Shown here: one piece after another, positions 1-6,873 of the stretch
Position numbering within the stretch: position 1 is the first letter of the stretch
How the letters are laid out: each line of letters starts with the position of its first letter
Assembly (NCBI GenBank): GCA_017444705.1
Contig: JAFSWA010000034.1
Location: 1 to 16,326 of the forward strand
Reading direction: 5' to 3'
DNA from: a bacterium
Lineage (GTDB): Bacteria > Cyanobacteriota > Vampirovibrionia > Gastranaerophilales > Gastranaerophilaceae
DNA length: 16,326 nt
Translations under genes and position numbers: made by a program
The notes under the pieces: model-generated
Told to the model about the DNA's origin: nothing
The model's database searches: none
Seen by the model: only the letters and a program-made list of their open reading frames with translations

Positions 1-14
1 CCACCTGCTATCCC

Positions 15-125
15 CTAATTACCTACGCAAACAACCTTATCGTTGATGAGGTCGACGATGCCGTAGCCGTCCACATCGCCGTTGTCAGTATCGAAGATGT
101 ACGAGTCGTAAGCGTGATAGGAGTT
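15..125 (-). other. Candidate DGR variable region at the 3' end of the prepilin gene
   Basis: Codons 355-382 of the prepilin gene include 21 of 28 ending in C (AAC, TAC, CAC, GAC, ATC, TTC, GTC, CTC, GGC, TCC), in a genome that otherwise prefers A/T in third positions. The equivalent end of the paralogue at 12805 has only about five. A set of codons that keeps C in position 3 and varies in positions 1 and 2 is what adenine-specific mutagenesis of template AAC codons gives in diversity-generating retroelements. The position also fits: the extreme 3' end of a lectin-like domain, after a conserved WAAE, with an invariant tail up to the stop. No template repeat or reverse transcriptase lies in the window, so this is inference from composition and position. 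Confidence 0.5.
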
Positions 126-1187
126 AGCCTCAGCAGCCCAATAATATGATTCCTCATCCGGTTGATCTGCGTTATACATTGCTTGTAACTCTGCTGAGGT
201 CGGTAATCTGCCGCCTTCTGCTTCACACTTTCTTCTTGCTAAGTTCCAATAATCACCGTATTCTTCACAATAGCTTTTATCTCTTGATGTAGCACAGTTT
301 TCTGTTGATTTTGCATCTGCTGCTGTTAATGTAAGCTTTTCTGATACAAATAAATCACCCTCTGAGGCTGTTGATGTGTTATTGGGTAATGCGTCACATG
401 TTCCTTTTTCAGGGTCCCAGTTACAAAAGTAAGTGTTTGTAACAGACGCATCTTCTATTGTTTGTTTTTTCCATGTCAATTCACTTCCGGTACATGAATA
501 GTCTGTTTCACTACCTTCTTTTAGTGTACATCTTTCAGTTGTTCCACCGCCTGCGTCAGCGACAGCCATCTCTCGTTTTTCTAAAAATGCATAATCTTTT
601 TCCAAGTATTCTTTATTCGGAGAAGTTGTTTCATACGCTTTATCGTTAATTCTCACTGAACCTGTTGTCTCGTCACGGTGTCCGACAAGGGCATAAACAT
701 AAACCTTTTTGCCGTCAACTTTTTCTACTTTTGCAAGTGCCTCTAATCCGTTTTCACCCGTTCTTGGAGTGTCTTTATACTTTTCATCAAGTATAACTAT
801 TGCGTTTTCAATATTACTGTCGTTAACTCCGCAGATATCCCACCAGATACGCTCTCCTGTTTTGAATCTGCATTTTTCAGAACCGGGTAGAGTTGACATT
901 TCTGCGACTTTAAAATACCCGACTTGCTCCTGATAATTATTTGTTGTTGCATCATTTTTAGCCCAAGCTTTAAAACTATCTTCTGTTTGTAAGTCATTTT
1001 CAATAAGTATATTGTTTATGACTTTTTCATAAGTTGCCATAGCTTTTTTGAGCTTTGTTCTGTTTTGATTTTCAATCTGTCTGCCGACAAGTGAGGGAAT
1101 TGTAATTGCCGCAACAATACCCAAAATAGACAGAGTTATCAAGGTTTCTGCCAAGGTAAATCCGTTTTTTATTTTTTCTTTTTTCAT
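15..1187 (-). CDS. Type IV prepilin-like protein with lectin-like C-terminal domain (candidate DGR target)
   Basis: The 390-residue protein has a class III signal: short basic leader MKKEKIKNG, cleavage expected between G9 and F10, E14 at mature position 5, then a hydrophobic helix to about residue 32. It is therefore probably an inner-membrane prepilin or pseudopilin assembled into a surface fibre. Residues 30-200 are nearly the same as the paralogue at 12805-13980. Residues ~313-390 form a domain with an A-x-x-x-C, RLPTSAELQAMY, YYWAAE pattern and a closing VVCVG, like DUF1566/FGE-type C-type-lectin folds. The last ~30 codons differ in base use from the rest of the gene (see separate entry). 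The ATG follows AAAGGAT and sits below a strong promoter shared with the divergent XRE gene. The ligand and the export machinery are not visible here. Confidence 0.85.
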   Translation of the reverse strand: MKKEKIKNGFTLAETLITLSILGIVAAITIPSLVGRQIENQNRTKLKKAMATYEKVINNILIENDLQTEDSFKAWAKNDATTNNYQEQVGYFKVAEMSTLPGSEKCRFKTGERIWWDICGVNDSNIENAIVILDEKYKDTPRTGENGLEALAKVEKVDGKKVYVYALVGHRDETTGSVRINDKAYETTSPNKEYLEKDYAFLEKREMAVADAGGGTTERCTLKEGSETDYSCTGSELTWKKQTIEDASVTNTYFCNWDPEKGTCDALPNNTSTASEGDLFVSEKLTLTAADAKSTENCATSRDKSYCEEYGDYWNLARRKCEAEGGRLPTSAELQAMYNADQPDEESYYWAAEANSYHAYDSYIFDTDNGDVDGYGIVDLINDKVVCVGN

Positions 1188-1222
1188 ACTTATATCCTTT
1201 CTAAAAATTTATAAACATAAAT

Positions 1223-1251
1223 ATTATAACACATGTATTGATTATAGTCAA
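1223..1251 (-). promoter_or_regulatory. Sigma70-type promoter of the prepilin gene
   Basis: On the minus strand a -35 TTGACT (plus-strand 1246-1251) and a perfect -10 TATAAT (1223-1228) are separated by 17 bases, about 35 bases before the prepilin ATG. The match to consensus is very good, so an unrepressed gene would be strongly transcribed. Confidence 0.7.
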
Positions 1252-1273
1252 TACCTTGTAGTCAATAATATTG
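1235..1273. promoter_or_regulatory. Inverted and direct repeats between prepilin and XRE genes (candidate operator)
   Basis: A 7-base inverted repeat GTATTGA / TCAATAC (1235-1241 and 1248-1254) overlaps the -35 element of the prepilin promoter. The core TAGTCAATA recurs 14 bases on (1259-1267) and merges into the palindrome CAATAATATTG (1263-1273). Several copies of one half-site over a promoter beside a divergent XRE gene suggest a binding site for that protein. Confidence 0.5.
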
Positions 1274-1285
1274 TAAATTAATCTT

Positions 1286-1576
1286 ATGGAAAACAAAGAT
1301 AATGATTTTGAAATAATGGAAAAAAAGAAGAAAATTCTTCTTAAAGCAATAGGAAAAGTTGTTTTCGAAAAAAGAAAAACTCTTAATAAAGGTATAAACA
1401 AATTTTCGTTTGAATATGACATAGGAAACGGGCTTCTATCAAGGCTTGAAAATGGTAAAACGGATACAAAAATATCGACACTATGGAAAATTGCAAACGC
1501 ATTTGAATTAAAATTTTCAGATTTTGCAAAATTAATTGAAAATGAGTTAGATAGCAATTTTAATTTTTATAATTAA
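1286..1576 (+). CDS. XRE-family helix-turn-helix transcriptional regulator
   Basis: The protein has 96 residues. After a basic N-terminal stretch it has a single XRE/Cro-type helix-turn-helix at about residues 20-85: IGKVVFEKRK, then the recognition part GLLSRLENGK, then STLWKIANAFEL and a closing helix ending in LIENEL. There is no effector or oligomerisation domain, so it is probably a small DNA-binding regulator that acts as a dimer. It is divergent from the prepilin gene across a 98-base intergenic stretch with inverted and direct repeats, which makes that promoter, and perhaps its own, the likely targets. No ribosome binding site precedes the ATG, and a short or absent leader is possible. 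The exact start is not certain, since an in-frame ATG also occurs at codon 11. Confidence 0.8.
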   Translation: MENKDNDFEIMEKKKKILLKAIGKVVFEKRKTLNKGINKFSFEYDIGNGLLSRLENGKTDTKISTLWKIANAFELKFSDFAKLIENELDSNFNFYN

Positions 1577-1733
1577 GAAAAACTATTAAAATTAAGCAAT
1601 ATTTATAATATTAAAAGTGATTTTTATATATTATATAAAATATAACGGACATATTTTTTCATCCAAACAAATGATTTCACATTTTTAAAAAAAATATACA
1701 ATTAATTAGAACGGATAAGAATTTGGGGAAGCT

Positions 1734-2582
1734 GTGAGCGAGGAAAGTTCAAATTATAATAATATTAAAAGAATTTCCGACGAAGAACTTGAAAAACTTT
1801 GGATGGATTATTTTGCTGACCACGATAACAAAAAACTGCGTGACGCTTTGATTGTACAGTATATTTATCTTACCCGTTATGTTATCGGTCGTATTAAAAT
1901 TCAGCTTCCGCCGTCATTTTCTATTGAAGATATTGCGAGTTATGGTGTTGAAGGGTTAATTGATTCTATTGAAAAATACACTCCTGATAAGGGTACAAAA
2001 TTTGAATCATACGCATTAATAAGAATCAGAGGGAATATTTTAGACAAGATTCGTTCACAAAATTGGCTTCCTCGTACACAAAGAAAGAAAATAAAAGAGA
2101 TAAAAGATACAGCAGAACAGTTAAAGCAAAGTCTTGGCAGAAATCCGACTTTTTCTGAAATAGGGGAAGTTCTCGGAATAGAGAAAGAAAAAATTGAAGC
2201 GGTACTATCGGATGATACAACCGTAATTTCTATTTATGAGAAACGGGGGCAACAAGAAGATTCAAACGAAATTATAGATACAATACAAGACGAAAAGAAA
2301 CTTAATCCTCAGGAAGAATTTGTTGAAAAAGAAACAAGGCAGGAACTACAAACAGCACTTTCACGCTTACCTGAACGTGAACGTGCGATAATGATTCTTT
2401 ACTACCACGAAAACATGACCCTCAAAGATATTGGAGAAGCTATTAATATTTCGGAATCAAGGGTTTGCCAACTTCACGCACAGGCTATTATGAAACTGCG
2501 TTCATTATTATCCGCTCAACGTTCCGAACGTATCAGAAAACTTCGCAAAAGTATTTTGGGCTATTCAACAAAATCCAAATAA
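1734..2582 (+). CDS. fliA: RNA polymerase sigma factor of the FliA/WhiG (sigma-28) type
   Basis: The protein has 282 residues, slightly longer than typical FliA (about 240-260). Region 2 covers residues ~35-110, with DIASYGVEGLIDSIEKY and the sigma-28 signature SYALIRIRGNILDKIRS followed by WLPRTQRKK. Region 3 follows at ~115-165 (GRNPTFSEIGEVLGI). Region 4 covers ~205-258 with LPERERAIMILYY and the helix-turn-helix MTLKDIGEAINISESRVCQLH. The GTG start is chosen because GGGGAAG lies five bases upstream. Group 3 sigma factors of this kind direct motility, pilus or developmental genes; no flagellar gene is in the window, while two prepilin-like genes are, so pilus control is possible but only inferred. 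No anti-sigma factor gene is adjacent. The 3' end overlaps the convergent peptidase gene by 22 bases. Confidence 0.88.
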   Translation: MSEESSNYNNIKRISDEELEKLWMDYFADHDNKKLRDALIVQYIYLTRYVIGRIKIQLPPSFSIEDIASYGVEGLIDSIEKYTPDKGTKFESYALIRIRGNILDKIRSQNWLPRTQRKKIKEIKDTAEQLKQSLGRNPTFSEIGEVLGIEKEKIEAVLSDDTTVISIYEKRGQQEDSNEIIDTIQDEKKLNPQEEFVEKETRQELQTALSRLPERERAIMILYYHENMTLKDIGEAINISESRVCQLHAQAIMKLRSLLSAQRSERIRKLRKSILGYSTKSK

Positions 2583-3748
2583 AGTGTTTTTAAAAATTCG
2601 TAGCCTTTTTTGTAGCTTTCAATATTTATCTGTTCATTTTTTGAGTGCATTCCGTCAATGTCAGCAACACCTAATAAGACAGGTTTAAATTTTTTACCGT
2701 ATTTATTCTGTTTGTTTGCATAAATATGTGTTTCCGCACCTGCATGGAAAGAACCTTCGTTAATTTTCAACCCGATTTGTTTCCCCGCTTTTCTTGCAGC
2801 TTTTATTAAGGTTTCGTCATCAGTTTTTTCAAATGCCTGCATGTGATATTCAACCTTTAAATCCGCTTTTGCAAGTCCGTCATATTTTCTGTTAAACTTA
2901 TCAACAATATTTCGGACTTTTGAAATAAGTTCTTCTTCTTTTTTTCTGTCGGCACTTCTGAGAGAATATATAGCATAAGCATCAGTGTTAATTAAATTTG
3001 TCATTGCGTTTTCGACAATTTCTTTTTCCGTATGAAAATCTTTTATTGAATTTTCAACCCCGCCGCCTAAGATAGCACCTGCGTTAATTGAAGTTATTAC
3101 TCCTGTTTCATTTTTATAATAAACACCCTGAGGAATTTCATTCATAAGTTCCGCAATTAATTTGACAGCATTCAGCCTTGTTTTATCATCAATGTCATTG
3201 CCAGAATGTCCGCCTTTAAAAGCATTAACTGCTAAATTCAATTTTACAAAACTTGCTCCGCTTGTTAAAATATCACCTGTTTTATCAGCATCAATAACAA
3301 CAACGTATTCTGATTCAAATTGAGAAAAATCGAGGTTATTAGCTCCGGTCAAACCGTTTTCTTCATCACGGGTAAAAACAAGTTCTATTTTTCCGTGTGG
3401 AATATTATTTTCTTTCAACTCTTTAACAAAAGTAATTGCCGCCGCAACACCCGCTTTGTCATCCGCTCCGAGAGTTCTTGTTTTATCCGTCATCAGATAT
3501 CCGTCTTTTTCCACAATATGGATGGGAGAATCATCTCCGACAACATCCATGTGCGAAGATAACAAAATTGTCTTTTTACCATTAACATTCGCTTCAAGAG
3601 TACCGATAACATTGCCGTAAGAGTCTTTATGAGCTTCAATCCCGCTGTCTGCCAAAACCTCTATAATCTTATCAGCAACAGGGGCTTCTTTTAAAGATGG
3701 TGACGGGATTTGAACCAATGTACATAGTAATAAAATCAAATTTTCCAT
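2561..3748 (-). CDS. M20-family metallopeptidase, PepT-like (tripeptidase)
   Basis: The protein has 395 residues and no signal peptide, so it is expected in the cytosol, where it would release N-terminal residues from short peptides using two metal ions. M20 landmarks in order are: SSHMDVVGD (metal His66 and catalytic Asp68), LGADDKAG (bridging Asp at 96/97), FTRDEENG (catalytic and metal Glu at 129/130), VIDAD (about 153-155), the dimerisation-domain start FKGGHSG (178-183) and the last metal His368 in GMHSKNEQI. This order matches PepT and related COG2195 peptidases. The ATG has AAGGAAAAGGAAAC upstream. It is divergent from tsaD by 37 bases and overlaps the sigma gene tail to tail. Tripeptidase specificity is a family inference; other M20B peptidases are possible. 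Confidence 0.88.
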   Translation of the reverse strand: MENLILLLCTLVQIPSPSLKEAPVADKIIEVLADSGIEAHKDSYGNVIGTLEANVNGKKTILLSSHMDVVGDDSPIHIVEKDGYLMTDKTRTLGADDKAGVAAAITFVKELKENNIPHGKIELVFTRDEENGLTGANNLDFSQFESEYVVVIDADKTGDILTSGASFVKLNLAVNAFKGGHSGNDIDDKTRLNAVKLIAELMNEIPQGVYYKNETGVITSINAGAILGGGVENSIKDFHTEKEIVENAMTNLINTDAYAIYSLRSADRKKEEELISKVRNIVDKFNRKYDGLAKADLKVEYHMQAFEKTDDETLIKAARKAGKQIGLKINEGSFHAGAETHIYANKQNKYGKKFKPVLLGVADIDGMHSKNEQINIESYKKGYEFLKTLYLDFVE

Positions 3749-3750
3749 AG

Positions 3751-3779
3751 TTGTTTCCTTTTCCTTTTTATTTTATTAT
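3751..3779 (+). promoter_or_regulatory. Candidate promoter giving a leaderless tsaD mRNA
   Basis: TTGTTT (3751-3756) and TATTAT (3774-3779) are spaced by 17 bases. Seven bases after the -10 falls on the A of the ATG at 3786. No ribosome binding site precedes this ATG, which fits a leaderless transcript. Confidence 0.45.
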
Positions 3780-3785
3780 AGCACT

Positions 3786-4838
3786 ATGAGCATAGAATTG
3801 AAAACACCAATTTCGGATAAAACAATTGAAGTCGGATATGGAAGCAGATGCGATAATATTATAATGGCGATAGAATCGAGTTGTGATGAAACTGCTTGTG
3901 CCATTGTTAAAAACGGCAGAGAAGTTTTGGCAAATGTTGTTGCTTCGCAGATAAAAACTCATCAGGAATTTGGCGGAGTTGTTCCGGAAGTCGCCGCAAG
4001 AGAACACCTTGAAGCGATTAACCTTGTGATTAAAGAGGGCTTTGAACAGGCAAAAATTACTCCGAATGATGTTACAGCTTTTGCGTCGACTGTCGGCCCG
4101 GGACTTGTCGGCTCTCTTTTAGTCGGACTTAATGCCGCAAAAACCCTTGCAATAACTTATGATAAACCGTTTATCGGTATTAATCATTTATCTGCACACA
4201 TTTGTGCAAATTACATTAACACCGATTTGACACCGCCTTTTATGTCGCTTTTGGTGAGCGGAGGACATACGCAGATTATAATTGTAAGAGATTATAATGA
4301 TGTTGAAATTATTGGGGAAACGGTTGATGATGCAACGGGTGAAGCATACGATAAAGTTGCACGGTTATTGGGTTTGCCGTATCCCGGCGGAGTATTTTTG
4401 GATAAAATCGCACCAAACGGAAATAAAAATGCCTACAAATTACCCATAGCAAAGGTTGACGGGTATAATTTCAGCTTTTCCGGACTTAAAACGGCTGTAT
4501 TAAATTTAACCAAAAAACTTGAAAAAGAATTGGGTGAAATTCCGAAAGAAGATGTTGCCGCAAGTTTTCAGGAATGTATTACAAAAACACTTTTTGATAA
4601 AGTTTATAAGGCTTCAAAAGAGTATAATATTAATCAAATTGTTCTTGCGGGCGGAGTTGCCGCAAATTCTGAAATAAGACGCAAATTTTTTGAATTAAAA
4701 GAACAAGGTTATAAAGTTTTTGCACCGGAAATGAGATATTGCACGGATAATGCGGCAATGGTAGGTGCCTGTGCTTATTTTTCACCTTCAAAAGAACTTT
4801 CAAAACTTGATATTGAAGTATTTTCAAGATGTAAATAA
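3786..4838 (+). CDS. tsaD: tRNA N6-adenosine threonylcarbamoyltransferase TsaD
   Basis: TsaD transfers the threonylcarbamoyl group to A37 of ANN-decoding tRNAs, with TsaB and TsaE. Family landmarks are visible: MAIESSCDETACAIV, GGVVPEVAAREHLEA, STVGPGLVGSLLVG, the metal-binding pair H134/H138 in NHLSAHICAN, SGGHTQ, DDATGEAYDKVARLLGLPYPGG, FSFSGLKTAV and the C-terminal LAGGVAANSEIRR. At 350 residues it is slightly longer than usual because about 26 residues precede the normal TsaD start. An internal ATG at 3864 (M27) would give the standard N-terminus. I keep the start at 3786 because a -10 element lies seven bases before it, though neither ATG has a good ribosome binding site. The gene stands alone and is followed by a strong hairpin. 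Confidence 0.95.
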   Translation: MSIELKTPISDKTIEVGYGSRCDNIIMAIESSCDETACAIVKNGREVLANVVASQIKTHQEFGGVVPEVAAREHLEAINLVIKEGFEQAKITPNDVTAFASTVGPGLVGSLLVGLNAAKTLAITYDKPFIGINHLSAHICANYINTDLTPPFMSLLVSGGHTQIIIVRDYNDVEIIGETVDDATGEAYDKVARLLGLPYPGGVFLDKIAPNGNKNAYKLPIAKVDGYNFSFSGLKTAVLNLTKKLEKELGEIPKEDVAASFQECITKTLFDKVYKASKEYNINQIVLAGGVAANSEIRRKFFELKEQGYKVFAPEMRYCTDNAAMVGACAYFSPSKELSKLDIEVFSRCK

Positions 4839-4841
4839 ACT

Positions 4842-4870
4842 AAAAAGACGGATGAAAAATCCGTCTTTTT
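4842..4870. terminator. Bidirectional intrinsic terminator between tsaD and the Ala/Gly-rich gene
   Basis: The 12-base arms AAAAAGACGGAT and ATCCGTCTTTTT (4842-4853, 4859-4870) enclose a five-base loop. There are T-runs on both strands, so it can end both tsaD and the convergent gene at 4895. Confidence 0.85.
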
Positions 4871-4894
4871 ATCGCTGATTTATCACGGTTTTTG

Positions 4895-6322
4895 TTATTC
4901 CCAACCTTTTATTTCTTCTCTAAGACCGGGATATCTTGTTGTTTCTTCACCATGAATATTTGCATGACTTTTTATAAATCTTCCGTTTAAATAATACTCA
5001 TTATGGTCATATTCTCCATAATAATATGAACGGAAATTAACACCTGTAAAATTTGCAGGAACATGGTTTTGTCTGCCTAATACTGCCGCAGATTTATCAT
5101 CTAACAGAGTATCAATAGATAATCTTTCCTTTGCAATTAATTCTAATCTGGCATTTTCTGCCGGAGATAATCTTCCAATATCTACAGATGACATAAATTT
5201 AAGGTAATTCTCAGGGGTTAATACATATTCCGCTTCACTAATTATACCTTTTTTAATAGCTAAAGCAACGGTTTCCGCATCAGCATTTTGAAGTGAAGGT
5301 ACTAAAGCAGCTCTTGCTTCCGGGGTAAAACCTGTATTATTTTCTACCAAAAATTTTATTGTATTTTGATATGGTCTGCCTTTTGTATCTACCATTAAAA
5401 CGCTGTCTTTTTGAAGAGTTGCAACACCTTCTTGCGACATATATTTTGTACCTTCAGGCATAAACTTAAATCTTGCGGGAGTTGCTTTTGTTGCCTGAAC
5501 TACTTCACCGGGTTTTAAGGTTGATGGGTCTATAAAATTCTTTGCACCCGTAGCATTATATGCACCCGGTTCTACATAAGTTCTTGCAAACTCCAATCCT
5601 TCAACTGCATTATAATCACCTTCTCCGTAGGTAACTATCATATAGTTATCGGGATTGTCAATATAGACATTTTCACCCCAAGAAGCTTTCACGTAGTATT
5701 TTCCCGTTGTTGCATCATATTGTACATGCGGATTTTTTGCCAATACCTGTTCCGGAGTACCTGACGGGTCAAATTTATAAGCTTGTCTTGCAGGAGATTG
5801 TGCTTGTGCTTCATACAACCCCTCTTTTAATACGGTAGAACCCGGTTGAATAATACCGGTTGCCTGAGTAAGTGCATTTGCCTGTATCTCAGAATTTGCA
5901 GTCGTTGCAGCTTTTACCGGTATTGAAAACACCTGTGATACTGCACTTGCACCTTCTTTTACCGGGATACCGCCGGCTTTTGCTATATCAACAGCTCCCG
6001 GAGCTATTGCAGCACCAACAGCCGCAACACCTAAGCCGCCAACAACTTTTCCGGTTCCTTTTTTAAGTTCTTCTTCATTTTCAGCAGTAATAACTTGTCC
6101 TGCTCCGTATGCCGCAACAGCACCTCCGCCAACCATCATTCCGGCTGAAGCTGCGGCGGGAGCCGCTGATACAGCCTTTGCCGCTGTAACGTAACCTTTT
6201 GCCATTAGGCTTGCAGCACCTGATTTAATCCCTTCTTTTGCTGCTGCCCCTGCAGCTGAAGATGCTGCGGAAGCTCCGTACAAAAATGTTAATCCGAAAG
6301 GAGTTGTAAGTTCATCGAGCAT
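4895..6322 (-). CDS. Unknown large Ala/Gly-rich protein, downstream piece of a frameshifted gene
   Basis: I do not recognise a family. The conventional reading gives 475 residues. Residues ~15-120 are very rich in Ala and Gly with hydrophobic runs (AAGAAAKEG, AGMMVGGGAVAAYGAG, VVGGLGVAAVGAAIAPGA), like glycine-zipper membrane-inserting helices. A mainly polar region rich in Tyr, Asn and Thr follows to residue ~420. The C-terminus carries FRSYYYGEYDHNEYYLNGR and ends EEIKGWE. The ATG at 6322 has no convincing ribosome binding site. The same frame stays open upstream to about 6493 without a start codon and encodes plausible protein (LWAGNVALGKACYFDVV), so the real N-terminus is most likely the piece at 6466-6711 joined by a -1 shift. 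The pattern suggests a surface or effector-like protein, but no function is assigned. The terminator at 4842-4870 follows it. Confidence 0.6.
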   Translation of the reverse strand: MLDELTTPFGLTFLYGASAASSAAGAAAKEGIKSGAASLMAKGYVTAAKAVSAAPAAASAGMMVGGGAVAAYGAGQVITAENEEELKKGTGKVVGGLGVAAVGAAIAPGAVDIAKAGGIPVKEGASAVSQVFSIPVKAATTANSEIQANALTQATGIIQPGSTVLKEGLYEAQAQSPARQAYKFDPSGTPEQVLAKNPHVQYDATTGKYYVKASWGENVYIDNPDNYMIVTYGEGDYNAVEGLEFARTYVEPGAYNATGAKNFIDPSTLKPGEVVQATKATPARFKFMPEGTKYMSQEGVATLQKDSVLMVDTKGRPYQNTIKFLVENNTGFTPEARAALVPSLQNADAETVALAIKKGIISEAEYVLTPENYLKFMSSVDIGRLSPAENARLELIAKERLSIDTLLDDKSAAVLGRQNHVPANFTGVNFRSYYYGEYDHNEYYLNGRFIKSHANIHGEETTRYPGLREEIKGWE

Positions 6323-6465
6323 TAATCGCTCGGAAGCATTTCTTACGAAACCTACGGCTTTTTCACCTGCCGTTAATTTCGGTGTTCCGTCATCTACTGC
6401 TTTTTCTAATTCATGAAAATCATGTTTTATCGGGTCTTTTACAACATCGAAATAACAGGCTTTTC

Positions 6466-6711
6466 CTAATGCAACATTACCTGCCCATAAATTTTTGCAG
6501 CTTCTTTAACCTTGCCTTGTGACAATGGTCTTACATAACAGTCTCTGTTTATTTCCCATGCCCGTTTAAAGTCGCCTCTCAGCATAGCTCCGACATCACT
6601 GTTATAAAATGTTTGATTTGCTTCTCTGAAACAATTTCCGTAGAAATTGTAAACATCTCTTGCGTATGACGCAGCCCAATCCAAAAATCCAACATTATTT
6701 CCTCCTGACAT
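6466..6711 (-). CDS. N-terminal piece of the frameshifted Ala/Gly-rich protein
   Basis: This 81-residue reading starts at an ATG with a near-perfect AGGAGG nine bases upstream, the best ribosome binding site in this part of the window, which is unusual for a tiny orphan. It has aromatic, Cys-containing helical sequence (DWAASYARDVYNFYGNCF, GDFKRAWEINRDCYVRPLSQG). It ends soon after EAAKIYGQVMLH, where the frame switches at a run of five A's on the coding strand (plus-strand T's at 6492-6496). A one-base slip there continues as EAAKNLWAGNVALGKACYF and runs directly into the gene at 4895. The whole gene would encode about 605 residues. I treat it as one gene that is broken, phase-variable, or mis-sequenced. 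No known domain is recognised. Confidence 0.6.
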   Translation of the reverse strand: MSGGNNVGFLDWAASYARDVYNFYGNCFREANQTFYNSDVGAMLRGDFKRAWEINRDCYVRPLSQGKVKEAAKIYGQVMLH

Positions 6712-6861
6712 AAAATTCCTCCTAATTCCTTTTAAGTCTTACATATTGAAATAAAAATTTTTACTCGGAGAAATTTCAAAAAAATGAAATAATGTTACAA
6801 ATTTTAACAAAAATATAAGTTACATTTTCTTAATATTATCCACTTTTTCATAATAAAAATA

Positions 6862-6867
6862 TATTAT
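6862..6867 (+). promoter_or_regulatory. -10 element directly before the CDF transporter start
   Basis: TATTAT at 6862-6867 places the expected transcription start at 6874, the A of the ATG. No ribosome binding site is present and the -35 is weak. This repeats the arrangement at tsaD. Confidence 0.35.
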
Positions 6868-6873
6868 ATTAGT

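Noticed and set aside
1201..1557. Open reading frame on the minus strand over the XRE gene
   Set aside because: It is antisense to a clear HTH protein and spans the promoter region; its translation has no recognisable features.
3690..3720. A stretch that reads like a tRNA T-arm (GGTTCAAATCCCGTCACC on the minus strand)
   Set aside because: It lies inside the peptidase gene, encodes conserved protein sequence there, and no acceptor, D or anticodon arms can be built around it.
6486..6500. Programmed -1 frameshift at the A5 tract
   Set aside because: The sequence around the tract does not form a canonical X XXY YYZ heptamer in the zero frame and no downstream stimulatory hairpin was evident. 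Simple frameshift or sequence error is more likely.
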